A DNA stretch of 50,456 nt, taken from contig NZ_DAFZ01000093.1 of the NCBI RefSeq assembly GCF_002498065.1, forward strand, positions 1-50,456. The letters run 5' to 3'. Position numbers and translations under genes: made by a program. Positions 17,074-26,105 of the stretch are shown in pieces. Under the pieces are notes generated by a model that did not search any database, was not told the origin of the DNA, and worked only from the letters and a program-made list of their open reading frames with translations. Numbering within the stretch: the first letter of the stretch is position 1; each line of letters begins with the position of its first letter. This DNA is from Methanoculleus sp. UBA208 (lineage in GTDB: Archaea; Halobacteriota; Methanomicrobia; Methanomicrobiales; Methanoculleaceae).

Positions 17074-17613
17074 TCAGGGTTTGATGACCACTTCTGTCCG
17101 TCCAAAGACCCGGCCTGCATCATCGATAAACTCTACAAAGAAGGTCCGTCCGACCTGGTCTTTGTCAGTATTGTCGAACTGGTAGGTTGTGCTGGCTCCG
17201 GGCTGCAGGAATGTAGAGTTGTGGTAGGGTGGGAGGATGTAGTGCGTCTCCCCGGGTCTGAAAGCCTTCGCGCCGGTTACACCGTCTCCTTTCAACCAGG
17301 GAGTCCCGTCTGCGTCGGTGATGCTGGTCTTGTTCACGACCCATCTCATGTGCTCGGCGTTCCCGAAGGTCTTTGAGGGCCGGATGATGATGTTGGTTGA
17401 TATTGTTGCGATGGCGTCGCCACCGAGGTGTTCGATGGTCATGCCGTCAGTCTGGCTGTACGTCGCTCTGAGCTGCACCTGCTGGGGTTTCTCCGATCCG
17501 CTACCCAGGCCACCGGCGAAGGCGCTCACCACTGCCGCGATGATGACCGTCACCACGAGCATCAGCATCACGCCCACCACCGGGGACACCGCATTGTCAC
17601 ATTGTCTTTTCAT
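17074..17613 (-). CDS. Archaeal type IV pilin
   Basis: A 179-residue pilin. The N-terminus MKRQCDNAVSPVVGVMLMLVVTVIIAAVVSAFAGG is a textbook archaeal Pilin_N (formerly DUF1628) sequence, with a short basic leader and a hydrophobic helix for pilus packing. The remainder is a beta-rich extracellular head (VQLRATYSQTDGMTIEHLGGDAIAT...FFVEFIDDAGRVFGRTEVVIKP). It lies three bases after the neighbouring pilin, so the two are co-transcribed. No assembly ATPase adjoins; the machinery at 12446-15905 is the nearest candidate. Confidence 0.88.
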   Translation of the reverse strand: MKRQCDNAVSPVVGVMLMLVVTVIIAAVVSAFAGGLGSGSEKPQQVQLRATYSQTDGMTIEHLGGDAIATISTNIIIRPSKTFGNAEHMRWVVNKTSITDADGTPWLKGDGVTGAKAFRPGETHYILPPYHNSTFLQPGASTTYQFDNTDKDQVGRTFFVEFIDDAGRVFGRTEVVIKP

Positions 17614-17616
17614 CGT

Positions 17617-18327
17617 CTATCCCTCCACCACGACATTCTTCTCGAAGATGACCTTCCCACTCGGGATGTGCGCAAGTTTCACGGAAACAACATCTCCCGG
17701 CCGGAGATGATACCAGTCCTCGCCGAGGATTGCCATCATCGCGTCACAGTCATGGTTTGCGAGGCTGAACGCCGAACCATCCGTGTACTGGTACCGGGTG
17801 TCAGCTGTGACCCCATAACCGCCGTAAGCCCCGTTCCATCCGTATGCACTGTTGTGCATCGCTGTTCCGGCCATAATTGTGTAATTCCCGAAATGCTGCG
17901 ATGATCCGTAATTGCCGGATGCCACCCAGTCTCCGGCACCGGGACCGAAGCCCAGTGGTGAATGGTATACATTCTCCGGGGTGCCGGTAGCGTTCTTGAA
18001 GTGTGTATTCGGCTCTGTCGAAGGTCCGGTGATCGTTGCCCCTCCTGTGGTGCCGTCCGATGCTTTCCAGCTGGTCACCAGTCTCAGGTCCTTCGTGGGG
18101 ATGCCTTCGCTGGTACCAAGGCAGGTCAGGTCGAAACTGCTCCCGCCCCAGGAACCGTCGTTTGAAATGACGCACTCGAAAGAGGCTTGAGGCGCTGTTT
18201 GCTCGCTCTTCATCATGCCGCCTGCAAACGTGGAGACAACGGCGGCGATGATTATCGTGACGACCAGCATCAGCATCACCCCAATCACTGGCGAAACAGC
18301 GTCTTCGGTTATGTGCTGTTCTTTCAT
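17617..18327 (-). CDS. Archaeal type IV pilin with glycine/asparagine-rich head
   Basis: A 236-residue pilin. MKEQHITEDAVSPVIGVMLMLVVTIIIAAVVSTFAGG has the same Pilin_N helix as the downstream gene, almost residue for residue, indicating a local duplication. The head domain is larger and has a segment rich in Gly, Asn, Ser, Tyr and His (about residues 125-185, e.g. GNYGSSQHFGNYTIMAG and HNSAYGWNGAYGGYGV). It ends with a conserved-looking VVSVKLAHIPSGKVIFEKNVVVEG. AAAAGGAG lies about eight bases before the ATG as a good ribosome binding site. It is first in a two-gene transcript. Confidence 0.87.
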   Translation of the reverse strand: MKEQHITEDAVSPVIGVMLMLVVTIIIAAVVSTFAGGMMKSEQTAPQASFECVISNDGSWGGSSFDLTCLGTSEGIPTKDLRLVTSWKASDGTTGGATITGPSTEPNTHFKNATGTPENVYHSPLGFGPGAGDWVASGNYGSSQHFGNYTIMAGTAMHNSAYGWNGAYGGYGVTADTRYQYTDGSAFSLANHDCDAMMAILGEDWYHLRPGDVVSVKLAHIPSGKVIFEKNVVVEG

Positions 18328-18846
18328 GTGTTTCTACTCCTTTTCAGTTTCGTGAGATCTGGTATTACAGATCGATCGACAAATAACACTAAGTGGAATA
18401 TTAATGTTGTTATTTAGTAAAGCCGTCCGGAGTGCCGCCCGGGGGAAGGGGGTATCCCTGAACATCCTGTATCCGCTCCGGTGTGTTCCGGTACAATGGA
18501 CGCCGGGAGGGGAAAACCTACTCGCGGCCTCCTGGTGCTCATGCTCCTTTGGGTCAATCCTCCCTATCAGACAGCCGGAAAATTTCATTCTTGCTATATC
18601 GTTGACTTATGCCGGATTTGAGCCCTAAACCGGGAGAGGACAACCGCCACTTCTTCGGGATCTCTTCCAAATCTCAACACCCCGCGGTCGCACTCCCGGC
18701 CTGCACAACGATTGTCGATGTGCCGAAAAACTCGGATGTAATGACTTTTTGATATTTGTTAGCATCATGTCATACAAAATTGGAACTACTCGGAATAAGT
18801 AATACAAGTAATAAGATATTTAATACTACACACTAAACTCCCTGCA
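18328..18846. other. 519-base gap between divergent loci; promoters but no gene
   Basis: No credible gene. On the left, an AT-rich tract (18374-18420) and an inverted repeat GATCT-N8-AGATC (18356-18373) precede the pilin genes on the minus strand. The centre (18420-18720) is G+C-rich and featureless to me; small open frames there lack ribosome binding sites. From 18746 the sequence becomes AT-rich and holds the probable control region of the metal/tetrapyrrole operon. Confidence 0.55.
18746..18846 (+). promoter_or_regulatory. Promoter/control region of the ABC-cobN operon
   Basis: A TATA-like box GATATTTAATAC (18815-18826) lies about 25 bases before the GTG at 18847, so the transcript is probably leaderless. 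Just upstream are two direct copies of AAGTAATA (18797-18804 and 18806-18813). Further upstream, GATATTTGTTAGCATCA (18751-18767) resembles sequences in front of the small gene at 27323 and the ChlID gene at 27754. Confidence 0.5.
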
Positions 18847-19332
18847 GTGACACCGAACAGAGCAGCACTCCTGTATATTCTGATCCTTGTCCTCGCGGTT
18901 CCCGTAGCGGCCGGTAGTGTCGAAAGGATCGCCGCTCCCCTCCCGGAAAGCCCGGAGGGTGGTCTTGAGGTGACGCTTACGGTGAACGATATCCCTGTCG
19001 GGGGTATCGTCGAGACCATCCCCGACAGCTGTACGTGGGCCGGGTGCGACCACCCGGACAACCGCACCCGGGTCTCCGACCAGCACGTCGCCTTCGCCGT
19101 TATCGGCGAAGAAACGATCTGCTACCGGGTGCAGGGGCCGCCGGAGGCTGGAGAAGCGTTCGCCGGCACGTGGGAAGACCTGTTGACCGGTGAGTCGGGC
19201 GTCGTGGGCTCGGACGAACCCCGTGACTCAGGGCAGGCTGCGCAGACAACTGCTCCGGAAACACCCGGTTTCGGGTATGCAGTCGCCCTGGCGGCGCTTA
19301 CCGTGGTATTCGGGCGGGGGTGCTGTCGGTGA
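18847..19332 (+). CDS. Secreted surface protein with PGF-CTERM-like sorting tail
   Basis: A 161-residue exported protein. The N-terminus MTPNRAALLYILILVLAVPVAAGS is a signal peptide. The middle (about 38-115: LEVTLTVNDIPVGGIVETIPDSC...AFAVIGEETICYRVQGP...FAGTWEDLL) looks like a small beta-sandwich. A Thr/Pro-rich stretch is followed by PGFGYAVALAALTVVFGRGCCR (residues 140-161), which fits the PGF-CTERM signal processed by archaeosortase, although its tail is short and has two cysteines. The start is a GTG at leaderless distance from a TATA box. Its stop overlaps the next gene by four bases (GTGA), linking it to the ABC importer. A cell-surface ligand or metal-binding role is inferred. Confidence 0.75.
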   Translation: MTPNRAALLYILILVLAVPVAAGSVERIAAPLPESPEGGLEVTLTVNDIPVGGIVETIPDSCTWAGCDHPDNRTRVSDQHVAFAVIGEETICYRVQGPPEAGEAFAGTWEDLLTGESGVVGSDEPRDSGQAAQTTAPETPGFGYAVALAALTVVFGRGCCR

Positions 19333-20549
19333 CCCGGCGATTCCTCCTGCTCGCCTGCTGCATCTGCCTCCTGGCCGGAGCAACAGCGGCGGCGACAGTC
19401 CCGTGCGACCGTGACGGTGACGGCACCCTGACAGCATCGGAACTCGGGACTGCAATCCTTGATTCATTGGATGCCCGGTTCATGGGCGGAACGGTTGAGG
19501 GTCCGACGCCCGGCGACCTCCGGGACGCTGCGTTCGTCCATGAGCACTGGGACGGCCGGCCGCTCACAATAACCGACTCCTCCGGGCGAACAACGACACT
19601 TTCCCGCCCGCTCCGGAGGATTGCGGTCTTTAATAGCGATACCCTCGAGATGATGCGGTCGATCGGGATCGAACCCGACCGTTTCGTGGGTGTGAGCAAG
19701 TACACCCTTGAAGACCCGACATTCTTCCCCGAGTACCAGGGTAAGGCAAACCTCGGATCGATCTGGTCGCCTGACTACGAGCAGGTTACCGGGGCTCGTC
19801 CCGATGCGGTCTTCCTCTACGCAACCCTCTCCGAGAGTTCGTGCACCGAGATCGAAGAGACCCTCGGGTCCATCGATCCCGGCATCCGTTTCTTCCGGTT
19901 CGACAGTTACCGGCCGGCGGTATACGCCGACGAGGTGCGGACGCTCGGGCTCATCCTCGGAAAAGAAGAGGAGGCCGGGCGGTTCCTCGCGTTCCACGGG
20001 AACGTTACGAATACGGTGGCAGAAGTGGTCAACGCAATCCCGGCCGAAGACCGGGTGCCGGTCTACCTGGAGAACTGGAACGACTACAAGAGCGCCGGAA
20101 AGGGCTCGGGCTACGACGAGAAGATCGAACTTGCCGGCGGCAGGAACATCTTCGCCGACACCGCGATAGAATATCCTGTGGTCGACCCCGAGGCGGTCAT
20201 CAGCAGGAACCCCGATGCCATCGTCAAGATCGTGGGCGCCGGCGAACTGGTGTTCGGCGGCTACGGCGACGACGACCCGTCGTCCTTCGAGACGGTTCGC
20301 CGCTCGATCGGGAGCCGCCCGGTATGGGACAGGATTGGTGCGGTCAGGGACGACCGGGTGTACGTCATCCACACCGACGTCATAGGAGGGCCTGAATACT
20401 TCATCGGTGTCGCGTACATGGCGAAGTGGTTCTACCCGGATCTCTTCCCCGACCTGGATCCCCGCGCCATCCACCGGCAGTACCTGGACGAGTTCCAGCG
20501 GCTCGACTATGACCTCGACGAACACGGAACGTTTGTGTACCCGGCATGA
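19329..20549 (+). CDS. ABC importer substrate-binding protein with N-terminal EF-hand loop
   Basis: Extracytoplasmic binding protein of the iron-siderophore/cobalamin (BtuF/FepB) class, 406 residues from the GTG at 19329. MTRRFLLLACCICLLAGATAA is the signal peptide. Residues 27-38 (DRDGDGTLTASE) form a perfect EF-hand calcium loop. A periplasmic-binding domain follows: WDGRPLTITDSSGRTTTLSRPLRRIAVFN, then EYQGKANLGSIWSPDYEQVTGARPDAVFLYAT and a second lobe ending at DEHGTFVYPA. The 4-base GTGA overlap with the preceding gene and a G-rich stretch before it favour this start over the GTG at 19320. The ligand could be a corrinoid, other tetrapyrrole, haem or chelated metal; the following cobN suggests a tetrapyrrole or cobalt. 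Confidence 0.9.
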   Translation: MTRRFLLLACCICLLAGATAAATVPCDRDGDGTLTASELGTAILDSLDARFMGGTVEGPTPGDLRDAAFVHEHWDGRPLTITDSSGRTTTLSRPLRRIAVFNSDTLEMMRSIGIEPDRFVGVSKYTLEDPTFFPEYQGKANLGSIWSPDYEQVTGARPDAVFLYATLSESSCTEIEETLGSIDPGIRFFRFDSYRPAVYADEVRTLGLILGKEEEAGRFLAFHGNVTNTVAEVVNAIPAEDRVPVYLENWNDYKSAGKGSGYDEKIELAGGRNIFADTAIEYPVVDPEAVISRNPDAIVKIVGAGELVFGGYGDDDPSSFETVRRSIGSRPVWDRIGAVRDDRVYVIHTDVIGGPEYFIGVAYMAKWFYPDLFPDLDPRAIHRQYLDEFQRLDYDLDEHGTFVYPA

Positions 20550-21610
20550 TGGCGGAATTCGGCAGAGAAGAGTATGCGCGGCTCATGGAGAAGAGAGCCC
20601 TCTTCATCACGGCCCTCGTCCTGGCCCTCGTAGCGCTTGTCGGGATTGCCGTGACCCTCGGGTCGGCGGACCTCCCGGTCGCCGACGCCTACCTTGCCAT
20701 CCTCGCCGGGCTCTTCCCCGGGGCGGTCGACCTGCCGGAACGGATGATCGAGTCCAATGCAGTCGGGATCGTCTGGGGATGGCGGCTGCACCGCGTGCTC
20801 TTCGCGATCGCGGCAGGATTCGGGCTTGCGATCGCCGGCACGGTGATGCAGGGAGTCCTCCGAAACCCGCTTGCAAGTCCCTTCACGCTCGGGATCGCCT
20901 CCGCCGCCTCGTGCGGCGCATCGATAGCCATCATTCTCGGGGCCGGTTTTCTCTCCGGCGGCTATCTCGTCACCGGAAATGCCTTCCTCTTTGCCATGCT
21001 TGCTGCCGGCGCCATCTACGGCATGGCCCGCCTGCGGGGCATGGGGAGCGAGACGATGATCCTCGCCGGCATCGCACTCATGTACCTCTTCTCGGCCGTC
21101 ACCTCGCTCCTCCAGTACCTGGGGACATCCGATAAAGTGCAGGAGGTCGTTTTCTGGATGTTCGGGTCCCTGGACAAGTCATCCTGGCCGAAACTCGGGA
21201 TCGTGACGGTCGTCGTCGCTGCCATCGTTCCGCCTCTCCTCTGGCGCGCGTGGGACCTCAATGCCCTCGCCGAGGGCGATGAGGTGGCCAAAAGCCTCGG
21301 CGTACCGGTGGAGCGGTCTATGGCCGGCTTCATGCTCGCCGCATCGCTCGTAACGGCGGTGATCATTTGCTTCACCGGCACCATCGGGTTCATCGGTCTG
21401 GTCGTGCCCCACATCACCCGGATGGCGATCGGGGCCGACCACCGCACCCTTCTCCCCGCATCCGGGCTCGTGGGTGCCGTCCTCCTCCTCGGCGCCGACT
21501 GCCTCGCACGTACAGCAATCCCCGGGACGATCATCCCGGTCGGGATCATGACGGCGTTCCTCGGCATCCCGTTCTTCCTCTACCTCTTTATGCGCAGGAG
21601 GGACGCCTGA
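20546..21610 (+). CDS. FecCD-family ABC transporter permease
   Basis: Membrane channel of the importer, 354 residues with about nine or ten transmembrane helices. Family markers are clear: WRLHRVLFAIAAGFGLAIAGTVMQG then LRNPLASPFTLGIASAASCGA near the N-terminal third, the ATPase-coupling region LGVPVERSMAGFMLA, and GTIGFIGLVVPHITRMAIG. The family (BtuC, FhuB, FepD) imports cobalamin, haem and siderophores as a homodimer. The start overlaps the binding-protein stop by four bases. A later ATG at 20576 (MEKRALFIT) is an alternative that would shorten the cytoplasmic N-terminus. Confidence 0.94.
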   Translation: MMAEFGREEYARLMEKRALFITALVLALVALVGIAVTLGSADLPVADAYLAILAGLFPGAVDLPERMIESNAVGIVWGWRLHRVLFAIAAGFGLAIAGTVMQGVLRNPLASPFTLGIASAASCGASIAIILGAGFLSGGYLVTGNAFLFAMLAAGAIYGMARLRGMGSETMILAGIALMYLFSAVTSLLQYLGTSDKVQEVVFWMFGSLDKSSWPKLGIVTVVVAAIVPPLLWRAWDLNALAEGDEVAKSLGVPVERSMAGFMLAASLVTAVIICFTGTIGFIGLVVPHITRMAIGADHRTLLPASGLVGAVLLLGADCLARTAIPGTIIPVGIMTAFLGIPFFLYLFMRRRDA

Positions 21611-22407
21611 TGACGCCCCTGCTCTGTGCATGCGGGCTCTCGTTTTCGTACCGCGATCGGCAGGTGCTTGCGGACGTCTCGTTCTCCCTTGACAGGGGGG
21701 AAGTCCTCGGGCTTGTCGGGCCGAACGGATCCGGAAAAACGACACTGCTCCGGTGCCTGGACCGGATTCTCGACCCGGAAGGAGATTTCCGCCTTGACGG
21801 GCGCGACCTCTACTCGATGAGCCGGCCGGAGATTGCGCGGATGATCGCCTACGTCCCACAGAACAGCGGTGCTCTGGGTTCTGCGACGGTCTTTGAGACC
21901 GTCCTGATGGGCAGGCGGCCGCACCTGCGCTGGAGCGTCTCTGAAGAGGATAAACAGAAGGTCTCGGAGGCGCTCTCCCTTCTCGGTATCGGTGACTTTG
22001 CGTCCCGCAGGGCCGACCGGCTCTCGGGAGGAGAGCGGCAGCGGGTGCTGATCGCAAGGGCGCTCGTGCAGGATGCCCGGCTCATTCTTCTTGACGAACC
22101 GACGAGCGCGCTTGACATGCGCAACCAGATCGAGGTGATGGACCTCCTGCGCCGGCTTGCGGAAGAACACCGGCTTGCGGTGGTGGCGGCGATCCACGAC
22201 CTGAACCTTGCCGCCCGCTACTGTCACCGGATCATGATGCTGAAGGAGGGGCGGGTGCTCGGGCAGGGGGCGCCGTCTTCCCTCCTGACCGGGGGAATGA
22301 TGCGCGCAGTCTATGGTATCGAGGCGGTCGTGAAGGACGAGATGGGGGTTCCGTACGTGGTTCCTCTCCGGCCGTCGGAGAATGATAATCTGGTGGAGAT
22401 CGTATGA
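21610..22407 (+). CDS. ABC transporter ATPase of the FecE/BtuD type
   Basis: Cytoplasmic ATPase of the importer, 265 residues. Walker A GPNGSGKTT starts at residue 37, the Q-loop is YVPQNSGAL, the signature motif LSGGERQRVLIARAL starts at residue 138, Walker B ends LILLDEPTSALD, and the switch histidine is in AAIHDLNLAARYC. The start ATG shares one base with the permease stop (TGATG), and the stop overlaps cobN by four bases. The open frame extends upstream to 21367 but that part is shadow of the permease. Substrate specificity is set by the binding protein, not by this subunit. Confidence 0.95.
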   Translation: MTPLLCACGLSFSYRDRQVLADVSFSLDRGEVLGLVGPNGSGKTTLLRCLDRILDPEGDFRLDGRDLYSMSRPEIARMIAYVPQNSGALGSATVFETVLMGRRPHLRWSVSEEDKQKVSEALSLLGIGDFASRRADRLSGGERQRVLIARALVQDARLILLDEPTSALDMRNQIEVMDLLRRLAEEHRLAVVAAIHDLNLAARYCHRIMMLKEGRVLGQGAPSSLLTGGMMRAVYGIEAVVKDEMGVPYVVPLRPSENDNLVEIV

Positions 22408-25400
22408 AAATAACAATAGTTGCCTGGGGCAGCGAACTGCTGCAGTTTTCCGGTGCAGCGCGGGAGGCGGGGATCGACCTTGCCGCGTGGCAGGTGCATG
22501 AACTGACGGACGATTCAGAGAAGTGGAAGAGGTGCATCGAGTCGTGCAACGGATCGGACGTAGTCCTGATCCACCCGTCGCACGACCCGGTCTGGGACGA
22601 GATCCTAGGCGGTCTCCGGGAAGGTGTTCCGGTTATACCGTTCGGCTACACCGATGCCTCGTGGTCGGCCTCGACCGTGCCGCTCGCCGTCGTCTCCACG
22701 GTGAGCGCTTACTTCCTCTACGGGGGGCTCGAGAACATCCGGAACCTGATCAGGTATGTCCAGGCTGAAGTTACCGATATGGACGTCGCTTACGATCCTC
22801 CGCACGAGACCCGCTGGGAAGGGATCTATCATCCGGACGTTGGGTGTGTCTTTGATGATCCCGATGAGTACCTCGCCTGGTATCCGTCCCGGCACAGTGT
22901 CCGTGTCGGCCTTCTCTTTTCCCGGACGCACTGGGTAAACGGGGACCTGGCCGTCGAAGATGCCCTGATCCGGGAGCTCGAGAAGTATTACGACGTCCTC
23001 CCGGTCTTCTGCTTCGGGGTACAGGATCAGGGGATCGGGGCGCGTTCCGACCCGGAAGTGATAGATGCCTTCTTCAAAGGCCGGATCTCTGCGCTCATTG
23101 ATGCACGGACGTTCACGCCGCCCCGTGACGGCGATGCCTGCACCGCGGCGCTCGTGAAACTCGGGGTGCCGGTCTTTCACCCCCTGATCCTCTATCACCG
23201 GACCGAGGCCGATTGGAAGGCCGATACGGACGGGATGAGTGGAAGCGACGTCTCCTGGTACGTTGCGCTGCCCGAGTTCCTGGGCGCGATCGAGATGCTG
23301 CCGGTCGGCGCGGCGGAGAGCCGTGACCCGGTGGGCACCGAGGGAGAGCGGCACGTCCCTATCGCTGAGCGGGTAGAGAAATTCGTGGGCCGGGTCCGGA
23401 AGTGGGTCGATCTTGCGCAAAAACCGGCTGAAGAGAGGCGGGTGGCCTTTATCCTCCACAACAAGCCCTGTTCCTCGGTCGAGGCGACGGTCGGGGCCGG
23501 GGCGCATCTCGATACGCTGGAGAGTGTCGCAAGAATCCTCAAGGCGATGTGCGACAGGGGATATGCGGTCAAATGCCCGGAGAGCGGGAAAGCCCTGATC
23601 GAGACGATCATGGAGAGAAAGGCGATCAGTGACTTCCGCTGGACGTCGGTTGCGGAGATCGTCCAGAGAGGGGGCGCCCTCGCGCTGGTAGAGCCCGAGG
23701 ATTATGCCGTCTGGTTTGAAACCCTGCCTTCTGAGATCCGACCTAGCGTCTGTGAGGCGTGGGGACGGCCCCCGGGCGAAGAGGTGGACGGGGTTCCGCC
23801 GGCGATGGTCTACGAGGGGAAGATCGTCGTCACCGGGGTACGCTACGGGAACGCCGTCGTCTGCGTCCAGCCCAAACGCGGGTGCGCAGGCGCGCGGTGC
23901 GACGGTGAGGTCTGTAAGATCCTCCACGACCCGGGCGTTCCGCCGACTCACCAGTACCTTGCGACCTACCGCTACATCGAGGAGACGTTCGGTGCGGACG
24001 TGATCGTCCATGTCGGCACGCATGGGAACCTCGAGTTCCTCCCCGGCAAATCGGTCGCCCCCTCGGATGCCTGTTTCCCCGATATCGCCATCGGAACTGT
24101 CCCTCACCTCTACATCTACAATGCCGACAACCCGCCGGAGGGGACGCTCGCCAAGCGGCGGAGTTACGCAACCCTGGTCGACCATATGCAGACGGTGATG
24201 GTTGCAAGCGACCTCTATGCGGGGTTAAAAGAACTCGAAGAGCAGATCGCGGACTATCACCGGGCGAAGGACGTCGATCGGTCAAGGGCGCACGCGCTCG
24301 AGCATACCATCGCCGACCTGCTTGAGCAGACCGGCATAGCTGACGAGATCGGGTTTGCGGCCATGCGCGAAGAGGGGAAATCGTTTGGGGAAGTGGTTGC
24401 CGCCGCCCATACCGCCGTAACCCGGATCGCCGATACCCGGATCCCGGAGGGAATGCATGTCTTTGGAGAGGTGCCGGAGGGCGAGCGCCGGGTGGAGTTC
24501 ATTCATGCCGTCATGCGCTACGACGGCAAGGTGAGGGAAGCGGTGCTCCGGATGATGGGGCATGACGCCTTGACTGCGGACGAGGCCCGGTTGCGGGATG
24601 CTGACGTTGCGGCAAAAAGTCTGATAGCCGCGATCCTTGCGGGGGAGCCCCCTGACCGGGCGGCGGAGCAGGCACTCTCCGACTGCCTGTGCAGGCACGA
24701 CCATGAGGCGCTCGAAGCAATCCACTCGGGTGTTATCGATATCGCGGCACGGATGGACGCCTCCGACGAGATCGGAAGCCTTCTGTCGGGGTTCGCCGGA
24801 GGCTACATCCCGCCGGGCCCCTCCGGTCTGATCACCCGGGGCAAGCCCGAGGTGCTCCCCACCGGGCGAAACTTCTACTCGCTCGATCCCTTCCGGGTTC
24901 CCACCCGTGCCGCGTGGCGGATCGGGACCCGGCTTGCGGAGAGCGTTGTTGCGAAATACGTCGATGAAAATGGGCGGATTCCGGAGAATGTCGGCATGTA
25001 CTGGATGGCATCCGATATCATGTGGGCCGACGGCGAACAGCTTGCCCAGATCTTCTCCCTCATCGGGGTCGAGCCTGTCTGGACGGACGGCAGGGTCAGG
25101 TCCTACCGGGTGATCGCCCTCGAAGAACTCGGTCGGCCGAGAATCGACGTCACCGTCAGGATGAGCGGGATTCTCCGGGACTGCTTCTACACATCCATTG
25201 AACTCCTGGACGACGCTATCCGGGAGGTCGCCGCGCTGGAAGAGCCGCTGGAGATGAACTTCATACGAAAGCACGCTCTCCAGGGGAGCGGAACGGCCCG
25301 GATCTTCGGGAGCCGGCCGGGAACCTACGGCAACGGCGTCAGCCTGGCGGTCTATGCATCGGCCTGGAAGGAGGATGCGGACCTTGCGGAGGTCTTTGTC

Positions 25401-26105
25401 CGGTGGAACAGTTATGCCTATGGGCGGGGTAATTTCGGTGAAGAGTCTCCTGAGACCTTCTCCGCGCAACTTGCCGCCATCGACCTCACCTTCAACAAGA
25501 CGGTGACCGACGAGTACGATCTCCTCGGGTGCTGCTGTTACTTCGGGACACACGGTGGGCTGACCGGGGCGGTGCGGGCTCTCTCGAACCGGGACGTGCC
25601 CGCCTATTACGGCGATACGCGCGACCGGGATCGCGTGGAGGTCAGGACGCTTGCCGAGGAGGTGCGGCGGGTCGTCAGGGCGAGGCTTCTCAACCCGAAG
25701 TGGATCGAGGGGATGAAGCGGCACGGTTACAAAGGTGCCGGTGATATTTCGCGGCAGGTGGGCACTGTCTATGGGTGGGAGGCGACGACGCAGGAGGTGG
25801 ACAACCGGATCTTCGACGATATCACTCGCACGTTCGTGCTGGACCCGGAGATGCGGCAGTTCTTCGCAGACGAGAATCCCTGGGCGCTCGAGGAGATCGG
25901 AAGGCGGCTGCTTGAGGCGCACGAACGCGGTCTCTGGGATGCCGACCCGGACGTTCTCAAGGGGTTGCGGACGGCATACCTGGAGATGGAGGGCTGGATC
26001 GAGGATCGGATGGGAGATGTCGGCGGCGATGTCCAGGGAGGCGCGGTTCGCGTGGTGACTGTCGAAGAGGTGAGAGCGTCTCGGAAGGGACAGAAGGGTG
26101 AATGA
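22404..26105 (+). CDS. cobN: CobN-type metal chelatase large subunit
   Basis: A CobN/ChlH-family large chelatase subunit of 1233 residues. It would bind a tetrapyrrole and, driven by a ChlI/ChlD-type AAA+ motor, insert a divalent metal. Recognisable stretches include KRGCAGARCDGEVCKILHD, HVGTHGNLEFLPGKS, YIPPGPSGLITRGKP then EVLPTGRNFYSLDP, RIFGSRPGTYGNGV, and the C-terminal YKGAGDISRQVGTVYGWEAT then a histidine-poor tail. Length fits CobN (about 1250-1300). In aerobic bacteria CobN inserts cobalt into hydrogenobyrinate diamide; methanogens instead use small CbiX/CfbA-type chelatases early in the pathway, so the substrate here is open. It follows the ABC ATPase with an overlap, and the motor partner lies at 27754. 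Confidence 0.93.
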   Translation: MKITIVAWGSELLQFSGAAREAGIDLAAWQVHELTDDSEKWKRCIESCNGSDVVLIHPSHDPVWDEILGGLREGVPVIPFGYTDASWSASTVPLAVVSTVSAYFLYGGLENIRNLIRYVQAEVTDMDVAYDPPHETRWEGIYHPDVGCVFDDPDEYLAWYPSRHSVRVGLLFSRTHWVNGDLAVEDALIRELEKYYDVLPVFCFGVQDQGIGARSDPEVIDAFFKGRISALIDARTFTPPRDGDACTAALVKLGVPVFHPLILYHRTEADWKADTDGMSGSDVSWYVALPEFLGAIEMLPVGAAESRDPVGTEGERHVPIAERVEKFVGRVRKWVDLAQKPAEERRVAFILHNKPCSSVEATVGAGAHLDTLESVARILKAMCDRGYAVKCPESGKALIETIMERKAISDFRWTSVAEIVQRGGALALVEPEDYAVWFETLPSEIRPSVCEAWGRPPGEEVDGVPPAMVYEGKIVVTGVRYGNAVVCVQPKRGCAGARCDGEVCKILHDPGVPPTHQYLATYRYIEETFGADVIVHVGTHGNLEFLPGKSVAPSDACFPDIAIGTVPHLYIYNADNPPEGTLAKRRSYATLVDHMQTVMVASDLYAGLKELEEQIADYHRAKDVDRSRAHALEHTIADLLEQTGIADEIGFAAMREEGKSFGEVVAAAHTAVTRIADTRIPEGMHVFGEVPEGERRVEFIHAVMRYDGKVREAVLRMMGHDALTADEARLRDADVAAKSLIAAILAGEPPDRAAEQALSDCLCRHDHEALEAIHSGVIDIAARMDASDEIGSLLSGFAGGYIPPGPSGLITRGKPEVLPTGRNFYSLDPFRVPTRAAWRIGTRLAESVVAKYVDENGRIPENVGMYWMASDIMWADGEQLAQIFSLIGVEPVWTDGRVRSYRVIALEELGRPRIDVTVRMSGILRDCFYTSIELLDDAIREVAALEEPLEMNFIRKHALQGSGTARIFGSRPGTYGNGVSLAVYASAWKEDADLAEVFVRWNSYAYGRGNFGEESPETFSAQLAAIDLTFNKTVTDEYDLLGCCCYFGTHGGLTGAVRALSNRDVPAYYGDTRDRDRVEVRTLAEEVRRVVRARLLNPKWIEGMKRHGYKGAGDISRQVGTVYGWEATTQEVDNRIFDDITRTFVLDPEMRQFFADENPWALEEIGRRLLEAHERGLWDADPDVLKGLRTAYLEMEGWIEDRMGDVGGDVQGGAVRVVTVEEVRASRKGQKGE

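Noticed and set aside
18404..18628. 74-codon open frame in the gap before the chelatase operon
   Set aside because: Low coding character, no ribosome binding site, and it starts within the AT-rich upstream region of the pilin genes.
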